DNA of 64,000 nucleotides, from positions 1-64,000 of the forward strand of contig JAFPWX010000019.1 in the NCBI GenBank assembly GCA_017412645.1, in the 5' to 3' direction. Positions 36,201 through 43,378 of the stretch are shown one piece after another. The notes under the pieces are model-generated. The model saw nothing but the letters and a program-made list of their open reading frames with translations. It had not been told where the DNA came from and ran no database searches. Both the position numbers and the translations under genes were made by a program. The stretch comes from Bacteroidales bacterium. Lineage in GTDB: Bacteria > Bacteroidota > Bacteroidia > Bacteroidales > UBA932. Positions within the stretch are counted from its first letter, which is position 1. Every line of letters begins with the position of its first letter.

Positions 36201-37799
36201 ATGATGAATAGACGCGTTTTTTATATCCTTGCGGGCTTGCTTTTTTTATCCTGCAGACAGCTTCCACATTATAATAAGGAAGTGGAAAGTTCCCTTGTTC
36301 TTTTGGATCAGGTATTGGAAATAAGTGATGAACTTGTCGCCCGGAAAGAGTCCGAGATGGATTCGCTCCGTCTGCTGTGCGGCAATGCTCCGGATACCCG
36401 CACTCTTTATCGTGCTTACGACGCTCTTTTCCATGAATATCATAAATGGGATGTAGATTCCGCCTACAGTTATGCACTTAGAAAATTCGAGGTGGCGGAA
36501 GCAGTCGGAGATCCGGAGATGATTGGTGATTCGGAACTTGATCTTGCCAGTCAGCACTTCCTGTCCAATATGTATCTGGATGCAATCGCTGCAATGAATG
36601 AAATAGACACAGCTTCAGTAGCATCGCTGGGGCGGCTTCCGGAATACCGTTATCTTTGGTATGAAATCTATCATGGACTTGCTCAGACGGTTAAGTCTGA
36701 AGTGCTGAACCAAGAATATCGGCAGCGCGAGCAGGAATATCTGGACTTGTGTGCGGAGTCCATCAAGAGTGACTGCATGGAGTATTATGTCACTAAGGGC
36801 AAGGTCCTGATTCCCCAGGGGCGTTATGACGAAGTCATCTCCTTGATTGAGCAGAAACTCGCCGATCCGCTCGTTCCCATCGCTAACAAGGCGAGGTTAC
36901 ATTATTGGGTAGGACGGGCGTATAATGCGAAGGGAGACGAAGAAAAAGCAATGTTTCACTACGCCACAAGTGCCCGGTATGACTTCATGATTCCCCTCAA
37001 GACATACGCCTCCGCATTCTCTCTTGCACGCCTGTGTTTTAATAGAGGCGATATCAAGCGGGCTTACCGCTACATCATGCGAAGCTATACAAATGCCATG
37101 GATATGGAGGACAATATGCACATCAATCGTATTGCCCGGCTCCTTCCGGACATCATCGCCCAGCACGAACAGTATGTTTCCAGGAACGGGCGGGCTATGG
37201 GACTGATGATTATGTCCCTGATTGTCCTTCTTATTGCATTGAGCTTTGCAATGATTCTTTTGCAGCGGAACTTAAAACGCCTGGACAAGGCCCATGTTGA
37301 AAACGTGAACTATTCGCGCCACCTTCACGAATCGAACCATATAAAGGATGTTTACCTCGGGGAATTCCTGTCCATGTTCTCGGAACATATCGACGGACTC
37401 GAAAGATACCGTTCCACCCTTAGGGTAGTGTCCAAGCAGATGGACTTTGAAGCTATTCAGCAGGAATTACGTTCGGACGATTTCATAGACTCCGAATGGA
37501 TGTATCTACATGAAAAGTTTGACAAAACTTTCCTTGGGCTCTTCCCGAATTTTGTAGAGGAGGTCAAAGCTTTGCTTAAGACCGGCAAATCTATCGGGGA
37601 AGATGTTCCAAAAGGTAAACTGTCCAATGAATTTCGAGTCCTTGCCCTTATGCGGCTTGGAGTGTCGGAACCGGCGAGGATTGCGAGGTTCCTGCGCCTG
37701 TCTCCGACAACCGTATATAATTATCGTGTAAAGTTCCGCAATGCGGCCCTGTGCCCCCGGGACGATTTCGAAACCATGCTGATGGGTATCGGGGAATAG
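36201..37799 (+). CDS. TPR/transmembrane/HTH regulator (DUF6377-like)
   Basis: 532 residues from ATG at 36201, chosen because both promoter elements lie upstream and the N-terminal signal (MMNRRVFYILAGLLFLSC) begins here; a longer frame from 36093 would span the promoters. Order: signal or lipobox, TPR-like helices (about 30-320), one transmembrane segment (MGLMIMSLIVLLIALSFAMILL, about 330-352), a coiled stretch, then a C-terminal region with a helix-turn-helix (FRVLALMRLGVSEPARIARFLRLSPTTVYNYRVKFR). Such one-component membrane regulators are common next to surface-lipoprotein loci in Bacteroidales. Divergent from the GLUG lipoprotein operon, its likely target. Confidence 0.83.
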   Translation: MMNRRVFYILAGLLFLSCRQLPHYNKEVESSLVLLDQVLEISDELVARKESEMDSLRLLCGNAPDTRTLYRAYDALFHEYHKWDVDSAYSYALRKFEVAEAVGDPEMIGDSELDLASQHFLSNMYLDAIAAMNEIDTASVASLGRLPEYRYLWYEIYHGLAQTVKSEVLNQEYRQREQEYLDLCAESIKSDCMEYYVTKGKVLIPQGRYDEVISLIEQKLADPLVPIANKARLHYWVGRAYNAKGDEEKAMFHYATSARYDFMIPLKTYASAFSLARLCFNRGDIKRAYRYIMRSYTNAMDMEDNMHINRIARLLPDIIAQHEQYVSRNGRAMGLMIMSLIVLLIALSFAMILLQRNLKRLDKAHVENVNYSRHLHESNHIKDVYLGEFLSMFSEHIDGLERYRSTLRVVSKQMDFEAIQQELRSDDFIDSEWMYLHEKFDKTFLGLFPNFVEEVKALLKTGKSIGEDVPKGKLSNEFRVLALMRLGVSEPARIARFLRLSPTTVYNYRVKFRNAALCPRDDFETMLMGIGE

Positions 37800-37806
37800 C
37801 GTGAGA

Positions 37807-37854
37807 AATAAAAAGAAAAGAGGCGCCATTTCTGGTGCCTCTTTTCTTTTTATT
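37807..37854. terminator. Strong bidirectional terminator
   Basis: A 21-pair stem (37807-37827 with 37834-37854, one G-T pair), loop ATTTCT; A-run on one side and T-run on the other, so it can stop both the regulator gene and the minus-strand membrane-protein gene. Confidence 0.92.
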
Positions 37855-37922
37855 TCGGCTTCTCGGTGGCCCCTATTGCCGTTTTTCCGCTTAATACGTA
37901 TAGACACAAGCAGACACGTTTT

Positions 37923-38402
37923 TTATCGCTTTAGGAAGGTAGTGATGCCGAAGGCTGCGGCGCCAAGGGCCATGAAGCTCAGGCCGAGGAGAAGATTGCT
38001 GCCAACGCGTCCAAGGCCGATGACAACCAGGCCCAGGCACAGAGTAAGGGCGATGGCAGAATACACCGGTTTCCACTTCTTTACATAAAAACCACCGAGC
38101 ACGAGGACCCGGACATCCGGGTTCTTTGCACAGAAGCCCATCAGCAGGAACAGTCCCAAAAACAATATCAGCAGCCCCACGAAGGTTGTTTCTATGGTGG
38201 TAACTATATTCTCGGGCTTTTTAACTATGAGCATGTCCTCGAGTTTAAGGCGGCCGGCCCGGATAAGGGCGATATCGCCGTCGGCGAAACCGGAGCCCTC
38301 AACAACACCCAGTACGGAAGCCGGCCCCTCGCCAAAATACTTGAAGACGATTTTGACATCGCCCCCTGCCGGATTTGTTCCCGAGTCCCGTTTTCCGCTC
38401 AA
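37923..38402 (-). CDS. Membrane protein, function unknown
   Basis: 159 residues if the TTG at 38402 is used; there is no in-frame ATG before residue 57. Polar N-terminus, then three or so hydrophobic segments (FVGLLILFLGLFLLMGF, YSAIALTLCLGLVVIGLG, LLLGLSFMALGAAAFGI). No family recognised. The putative start codon lies inside the 17 bp copy of the tRNA-Gly 3' end, so the N-terminus may have been altered by an insertion event. Confidence 0.55.
   Translation of the reverse strand: MSGKRDSGTNPAGGDVKIVFKYFGEGPASVLGVVEGSGFADGDIALIRAGRLKLEDMLIVKKPENIVTTIETTFVGLLILFLGLFLLMGFCAKNPDVRVLVLGGFYVKKWKPVYSAIALTLCLGLVVIGLGRVGSNLLLGLSFMALGAAAFGITTFLKR
38386..38402 (+). repeat. Right copy of 17 bp direct repeat (tRNA-Gly 3' end)
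   Basis: Identical to 12902-12918 and in the same orientation; similarity extends a few bases on each side (CCGA upstream). Downstream, CCGGGCTG plus a T-run recalls the tRNA-Gly terminator. Candidate distal attachment site of the accessory region. Confidence 0.6.
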
Positions 38403-38436
38403 GAGCAGCTCGTTACGAAAATGCCGGGCTGTTTTT

Positions 38437-39435
38437 TTATTCCCACCTTCGCTCTATCTCATCCAGGATCCCGAACAGTTCGGCGCGGTCGAGAGTGGTG
38501 ACCATGCGCATACGGGTTTCCTTGAAGTCGGGCAAACCCTTGAAATAACTGGAAAGATGCCGGCGCATCTCGTAGATGCCGCGCGGTTCGCCCTTCACCT
38601 CCAGCGACAGCTGCAGATGCCGGCGCGCGAGCGCAACCTTCTCGGCAACCGACAGCTCCGGCATTGCTTCGCCATGCTCGAGGAAATACTTTATCTCCCT
38701 GAATATCCACGGCCTGCCGAAGCTGGCGCGGCCTATCATGATGCCGTCCACCCCGTACTCCTCGAACGCCCGCTTCGCTGAAGGCCCGTCGGTAATGTCG
38801 CCATTGCCGATGATGGGGATGTGCATGCGGGGATTGCGCTTCACCTCGCCAATCAGGCTCCAATCGGCCTCGCCCCGATACAGCTGGCAACGCGTGCGAC
38901 CGTGAATGGTAAGGGCCTGAATGCCCGCGTCCTGCAGGCGCTCGGCCAGTTCCACTATGATCTTTGAATTGTCGTCCCAGCCCAGGCGCGTCTTCACGGT
39001 AACCGGCTTGTCGGGCACCGCCTCCACCACCGCCTTGGTGATGGCTACCATCTTGTCGGGGTAGCGCATCATGCCGCTTCCGGCACCGCGCCCGGCAATC
39101 TTGGTCACCGGGCAGCCGAAGTTGATGTCGATCACATCGGCCCCGTGCCCTCCGGCCAGCTCCGCGGCGCGATCTGCCATCTTGGCGGCGTCTACCATAT
39201 TCTCCAGTATGTGCCCGTAGATCTGTATGCCCACCGGCGCCTCCTCGGGAATGGTATACATCTTGGCGATGGCCTTGGCGGCGTCGCGCACCAGCCCTTC
39301 GGAGGGCACGAACTCCGTGTAAACCATGTCGGCACCCTGCTCCCGGCAGATGCGGCGGAAGCTGAGGTCCGTCACGTCTTCCATCGGCGCAAGCAGCAGC
39401 GGCTGCGGCCTAAGGTCTACGGGTCCTATCTTCAT
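38437..39435 (-). CDS. dusB: tRNA-dihydrouridine synthase B
   Basis: 332 residues from ATG at 39435; the longer frame overlaps the upstream gene. FMN-dependent reduction of uridines in the tRNA D loop. Motifs: LLLAPMEDVTDLSFRR, DINFGCPVTKIAGRGAGSGMM (active-site Cys in GCP), HGRTRCQLYRGEADW, IIGNGDI, and GIMIGRASFGRPWIF. Seven bases downstream of the YD-type lipoprotein gene, so probably in the aminopeptidase operon. Confidence 0.94.
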   Translation of the reverse strand: MKIGPVDLRPQPLLLAPMEDVTDLSFRRICREQGADMVYTEFVPSEGLVRDAAKAIAKMYTIPEEAPVGIQIYGHILENMVDAAKMADRAAELAGGHGADVIDINFGCPVTKIAGRGAGSGMMRYPDKMVAITKAVVEAVPDKPVTVKTRLGWDDNSKIIVELAERLQDAGIQALTIHGRTRCQLYRGEADWSLIGEVKRNPRMHIPIIGNGDITDGPSAKRAFEEYGVDGIMIGRASFGRPWIFREIKYFLEHGEAMPELSVAEKVALARRHLQLSLEVKGEPRGIYEMRRHLSSYFKGLPDFKETRMRMVTTLDRAELFGILDEIERRWE

Positions 39436-39442
39436 AGGACGG

Positions 39443-40576
39443 CTAGTCGAAATACTCCATAACCCGCTGAATATTGGTATCGCTCTCCTGACCGGTATAG
39501 CGGGCGACAACGTGCTCTACGCGGGTAACCCAGTTGCCGTACTTGTCGTAGGTGTACTCGGTCCAGGTATCGGTATAGGAGGGTTCGGCACCGGGAGTAT
39601 AATCTTCATCACCGTAATCTTCCTCGTTCTTTACGATGTCGAAGTGGGTGTCGTAAGTCTTCCTCATCCACTTCGGGACCAGACCCGAGATCGAAGCTTT
39701 GCCTTCCAGATCGAAAGTCTCCACGGCGAGATAGCGGGGATTGTCCAGCATCTTGTATGTGTGAGTGTCCCAGCCGGTATCGAAGTTGTAGGCGTTCTCC
39801 TCTTTGTAGATGAAGTCCTTGTACATTCCGTTAGGATACCAGGTGATATCCACAATTTCGAAACGGAGTTTGTCGCTGGCAAGACTCTTGGGATAGTCAT
39901 TCTCATAGACGATAGTGAATTCAGAAGAGCCCTTGTCCTCCCTTTCTCCGGTGGTTTGATAAATCTCGTACGAAGACTGCCTGATAACAAGATTGCCGTC
40001 GGCGTTGAAGGAATAGGTGACATCTTCATAGACTTTGGAGAAAGGCTGCTCGATCACACGCGTCGCACGCGAAAGATCTTTCTGGATTCCGTTCTCTGCT
40101 CCGGAAACCTCCGGTCCCATCATAAACCATTCGAGGGCCACGTATTTGCCTGTGTTGTTGTATTCGAAAATGGTGTAATCCGGGGCGTCGTCCGAGGAAC
40201 CGACATACTCCTTTCTGGTGCAGTGTCCCTTGCTGTCATAGATGTAGATGCAAGAATGGTTGAATTCTGGTTTGTCGATATTCACGTAAGACTCCTTGAT
40301 GAGACGGCCTTCACGGTCGTACTCATACTCGTCGTAGGTGGTGTAGTTGCTGATGTGCCATTTTTTTACCGGTCCGCGCAGTCCGGCCTTCTCCCGGTCG
40401 GTTCGGTCCCAGAAATAGGTGGAATACCAGTCGGGGTCGCTCCAGTCGATGGCGACGGTCTCGTCGTCGTCATTTTTCTGTTCGTTGCGGTTCAAGCTGT
40501 CCAGCAGGTCGCAGGAGTTCAGGGAGCAGACGCAGACGGCCGTGGCAAGCAGGGAAAATATCGATACCTGTTTCAT
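39443..40576 (-). CDS. YD-repeat-like lipoprotein, function unknown
   Basis: 377 residues from ATG at 40576, overlapping the aminopeptidase stop (ATGA). Signal MKQVSIFSLLATAVCVCSLNSC. Contains tyrosine-rich repeats of RHS/YD style (YTTYDEYEYDREGRLIKES, YIYDSKGHCTRKEYVG, YTYDKYGNWVTR), as seen in many Bacteroidales surface lipoproteins. Role unknown; lies between two housekeeping genes in an apparent operon. Confidence 0.78.
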   Translation of the reverse strand: MKQVSIFSLLATAVCVCSLNSCDLLDSLNRNEQKNDDDETVAIDWSDPDWYSTYFWDRTDREKAGLRGPVKKWHISNYTTYDEYEYDREGRLIKESYVNIDKPEFNHSCIYIYDSKGHCTRKEYVGSSDDAPDYTIFEYNNTGKYVALEWFMMGPEVSGAENGIQKDLSRATRVIEQPFSKVYEDVTYSFNADGNLVIRQSSYEIYQTTGEREDKGSSEFTIVYENDYPKSLASDKLRFEIVDITWYPNGMYKDFIYKEENAYNFDTGWDTHTYKMLDNPRYLAVETFDLEGKASISGLVPKWMRKTYDTHFDIVKNEEDYGDEDYTPGAEPSYTDTWTEYTYDKYGNWVTRVEHVVARYTGQESDTNIQRVMEYFD

Positions 40577-42378
40577 ATTGCTTTTGTTTTTTCGCGCAGC
40601 CACTCCGCCACCGGGCCGGGCAGCTCGGGGGCGAGGGAAGCGTAAACCATTGAGTTATAGGAATTCAGCCAATCGCGCTCGGAGGGCTCGAGCATCTCGG
40701 GGATGATGGCGCCCGTGTCGAAGTGGCAGAGAGTGAGCGGCTCGAATGCGCACCAGTGGGCGAACTCGTCCGTGCCGGCATCCACGCAGAGCAGCAGGTT
40801 TTCGTGCCGCACGCCATGGGCTCCTTCCCGGTAGATGCCGGGCTCGTCCGAGATGATCATTCCGGGCAGCAGACCCTGCGGGTTGAGATTCTGCCGCACG
40901 TCCTGAGGGCCTTCGTGCACCCCCAGGAACCAGCCGACCCCGTGTCCCGTGCCGTGTCCGAAACTACGGTGCGCCTTCCAGAGCGGTTCGCGCGCCAGCA
41001 CGTCCACCCGGCAGCCTGGCGTGCCGATGGGGAAGACGGCCATGGCCAGCCGGATGTGGCCCTTGAGCACCAGGGTGTAGTCTTCCATTTCGAGTCGACT
41101 GCATGGCCCGAGCGGGACGGTGCGGGTGATGTCGGTAGTGCCGCCGAAGCCGGAACCGCGGCCGTCGGCGTCTTCAGTGTCCCCCCAGTACTGTCCTCCC
41201 GAGTCGCAGAGGTAGAGTCCCCGCGGCTCCAGGACCGGGGCCCCGGAATGAGGCGTTATGTAATGAGGCAACGCTGCTCCGGGGCCCCATGCAGAGATGG
41301 TCTCGAAGCTGTCGCCACGGTATTCGGGGATGTCTGCCCGAAGCTGGCCGAGCTTCACGGCTGCGTCCCATTCCGAGACGACGCGGTCGCCCGCCAGGCT
41401 CTTTTCCAGCCAGTAGAGGAACTGCTCCATCGCCAGACCGTCGGCAAAATGGGCTCGGCGCATCCCGGCGATCTCGGTGACGTTCTTCACCGCCTTCCAG
41501 AGTTGGACGGGGGAGTCGGTCGCACGCAGGCGGGCGGGGCCGAGCAGCGACGAGAGATGGTAGTTCAGCCCGCCAGCCGCCACGGTGCCGTCGAGGTCGC
41601 TCAGGGCAATTTCGATCTCTTCGTAGTATCGTAGAGTCACGCCGTCGTCGGCCAGGGAGGCGAAGGTCTCCTCGGTCTGAGGGTCCTCCACCGGCTCCTT
41701 GAGCACGAACCAGTCTGCCGAGTTGCGGCCGACCAGCAGGAAGGAAATCACCAGCGGATTGTATTCAATATCCGATGCGCGCACGTTCAGCGTCCAGGCG
41801 ATATCGTCCAGCGCGCTCAAAAGGATGTAGTCGGTGCGGTTGCTCCTGAGCCATTCGCGCAGCCTTTCCAGCCTCTCCGCGCAGCTTTCGCCGGGATCGA
41901 CCCGGAAGACGGGGGTCTGCGGAATCTGCGGCCGGTCTTCCCAGATCGCGTCGATGAGGTTGGGGATACTGACGATGTGAACATTTCCACCCGCCTTTAT
42001 CTCCGCCGCGAAAGCGCTGTCGACGCAGAGTCCGTCAAGGGCGACGAAAATCTCGTCCTCATCGGCAAAATGCTGCGCCAGCCACTGCGGGATAGGTACC
42101 TGCTCCGGAACGCGCATCTTGTGGAGTTCCACTCCCGTTCCCTGAAGCTGCTGCACCGCCTGAATGAAATAGCGGGTGTCGGTCCAGAGTCCGGCGTGAT
42201 CCAGAGTCACCACAACATCGCCCGCCTCGCCTGTGAAGCCGGTTAGCCACTGCACGCATTTCCACCTTTCGGCGGGATACTCGCTCCCGTGGGGGTCGCT
42301 GCCGGTGAGCACCACGGCGTCCCAGCCGCGGCTGCGCATCATCGCGCGAAGTTCTTCGATTCTCTCGGCGTAAGTCAT
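40573..42378 (-). CDS. pepP: Xaa-Pro aminopeptidase (M24B)
   Basis: 601 residues; long three-domain form of aminopeptidase P. Two creatinase-like N-terminal domains and a C-terminal pita-bread catalytic domain with the metal ligands in LYLCDSGGQY (Asp), GGTTDITRTV (Asp), FGHGTGHGVGWFLGVHEGP (His), IISDEPGIYREG (Glu) and GVRHENLLLC (Glu). Removes an N-terminal residue preceding proline; cytoplasmic, as no signal peptide is seen. Promoter TATATTTG seven bases before the ATG implies a leaderless mRNA. The symbol is by family only. Confidence 0.93.
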   Translation of the reverse strand: MTYAERIEELRAMMRSRGWDAVVLTGSDPHGSEYPAERWKCVQWLTGFTGEAGDVVVTLDHAGLWTDTRYFIQAVQQLQGTGVELHKMRVPEQVPIPQWLAQHFADEDEIFVALDGLCVDSAFAAEIKAGGNVHIVSIPNLIDAIWEDRPQIPQTPVFRVDPGESCAERLERLREWLRSNRTDYILLSALDDIAWTLNVRASDIEYNPLVISFLLVGRNSADWFVLKEPVEDPQTEETFASLADDGVTLRYYEEIEIALSDLDGTVAAGGLNYHLSSLLGPARLRATDSPVQLWKAVKNVTEIAGMRRAHFADGLAMEQFLYWLEKSLAGDRVVSEWDAAVKLGQLRADIPEYRGDSFETISAWGPGAALPHYITPHSGAPVLEPRGLYLCDSGGQYWGDTEDADGRGSGFGGTTDITRTVPLGPCSRLEMEDYTLVLKGHIRLAMAVFPIGTPGCRVDVLAREPLWKAHRSFGHGTGHGVGWFLGVHEGPQDVRQNLNPQGLLPGMIISDEPGIYREGAHGVRHENLLLCVDAGTDEFAHWCAFEPLTLCHFDTGAIIPEMLEPSERDWLNSYNSMVYASLAPELPGPVAEWLREKTKAI

Positions 42379-42385
42379 ATCTCGA

Positions 42386-42393
42386 CAAATATA
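42386..42393 (-). promoter_or_regulatory. -7 element for aminopeptidase P
   Basis: TATATTTG on the minus strand; seven bases separate it from the ATG at 42378, so there is almost no leader. Confidence 0.65.
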
Positions 42394-42413
42394 CCAAAAT
42401 GATTGGCTCGAAG

Positions 42414-42501
42414 TGCGGGAGACGTCCCAAATTCCGGGACGTTAACCGCATTTTAGGCCATTTTTGCGGGAGACGTCCCAAAAACTAGGACGTCTACCGC
42501 A
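42414..42501. repeat. Intergenic twin palindromes, R1-related (copy f)
   Basis: Two similar hairpins, 42414-42450 (TGCGG..ACGTCCC/GGGACGT..CCGCA) and 42465-42501 (TGCGG..AGACGTCC/GGACGTCT..CCGCA), separated by TTTTAGGCCATTTTT. The separator on the minus strand reads AAAAATGGCCTAAAA, the same unit that flanks the hairpin in the in-frame R1 copies. Lies between the DUF3109 and aminopeptidase genes, in a 141 bp gap. Confidence 0.75.
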
Positions 42502-42519
42502 CCTTAAGGCTGCTCCACT

Positions 42520-43260
42520 TTAAGACTCTTCTGAAAGGATATGCTGTGCGGCGGCGGACAGGGCCTCGTAGAACTCGGTCCCGAAACGACGTTCCAGCGG
42601 GCCGCGCAGGAACTCATACGCGCGCACCCCTTCCCGGCGGCCCTTCTCGAAGGCGGCACGGCAGATGTCCCAGCGATGGAGGTTCAGAGCCAGTCCGCCG
42701 CCCGGCATCTTCGTGATCCGTATCGGATACAGCGCGCACGACACCGGCTTCTCCCGCCCAGCCATCTCTATCGCGCATAAAGCTGATAGCGGACTTGTAT
42801 TTTCGGCCGATTTTGACGGTATCCCCCCATTTTTCGAGGGGGGTACCCGCATTTTTGGCGTTTTTTGACGGTCGACTACGGAAATACCCTCGCTGGCGGG
42901 AGTGTCGTCGCAAAAGTGGCAGAACGCGCACGCCCCGCTCGCCGAAGCCTCGCCGCTCGCTCCGGCCTCGGAGCCCCTCGCTACGCACGGCGTCACCAGA
43001 TCGCCGTCGCGGTCGACCTCGAAAAACCCTACCTCGGAAACCCGTTCCCGTCCTGCGTCCGTCATCAACCCCGAAAACGCCCCATACCCTTCCTCCAGAC
43101 CGTCCAATTCGGACTCTTCCAGGGGAGCTCCGCTCTCGCCCTCCACGCAGCAGGCCCCGCCGCACGCCGCATAGTCGCACGCGAAGAACTCGCACACCAC
43201 ATCCTCGGAGACAAGCACGTCCCCGATTTCGATAATAGTTCCGAATCCGCTGGAATTCAT
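42520..43260 (-). CDS. DUF3109-family protein
   Basis: 246 residues from ATG at 43260; a GTG at 43365 would add a repetitive GAARAIS tail that does not look native. Cys-rich family signature: FFACDYAACGGACCVEGESGAPL, CHFC, LCAIE, KPVSCALYPIRI, LHRWDICRAAFEKGR and RVYEFL-like RAYEFLRGPLERRFG. The cysteines suggest metal binding; function is not established. It carries two additions that family members lack: a Ser/Ala/Gly stretch after CVARGSEAG and an in-frame R1 element (about residues 129-154). Confidence 0.88.
   Translation of the reverse strand: MNSSGFGTIIEIGDVLVSEDVVCEFFACDYAACGGACCVEGESGAPLEESELDGLEEGYGAFSGLMTDAGRERVSEVGFFEVDRDGDLVTPCVARGSEAGASGEASASGACAFCHFCDDTPASEGISVVDRQKTPKMRVPPSKNGGIPSKSAENTSPLSALCAIEMAGREKPVSCALYPIRITKMPGGGLALNLHRWDICRAAFEKGRREGVRAYEFLRGPLERRFGTEFYEALSAAAQHILSEES
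42797..42873 (-). repeat. In-frame palindromic element R1, copy d (in the DUF3109 gene)
   Basis: On the coding strand reads DRQKTPKMRVPPSKNGGIPS then KSAENT. Hairpin core GGTACCCCCC/GGGGGGATACC is flanked by CAAAAAACGCCAAAAATG and CAAAATCGGCCGAAAAT units. Confidence 0.85.
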
Positions 43261-43313
43261 ATTGTTGTCGCTAATTGCCGCCACCCCTGCCGTCACACCG
43301 TTTTCCGCCGCTT

Positions 43314-43363
43314 CGCTGATCGCCCTAGCCGCCCCGCTGATCGCCCTAGCCGCCCCGCTGACC
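43314..43363. repeat. 21 bp tandem repeat
   Basis: CGCTGATCGCCCTAGCCGCCC occurs at 43314-43334 and 43335-43355, with a partial third copy after. It lies upstream of the DUF3109 ATG. Confidence 0.8.
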
Positions 43364-43378
43364 ACCCCCGCTCCGCCT

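Noticed and set aside
12902..38402. Complete integrative element with integrase
   Set aside because: No tyrosine or serine recombinase, relaxase, transposase or excisionase is recognisable; only the repeats and accessory content support an island.
42414..42501. Possible CRISPR array
   Set aside because: Only two similar hairpins with one short spacer and no cas genes; better explained as palindromic repeats.
43261..43365. GTG-started N-terminal extension of DUF3109
   Set aside because: Made of tandem-repeat GAARAIS peptides, not conserved in the family; ATG at 43260 fits.
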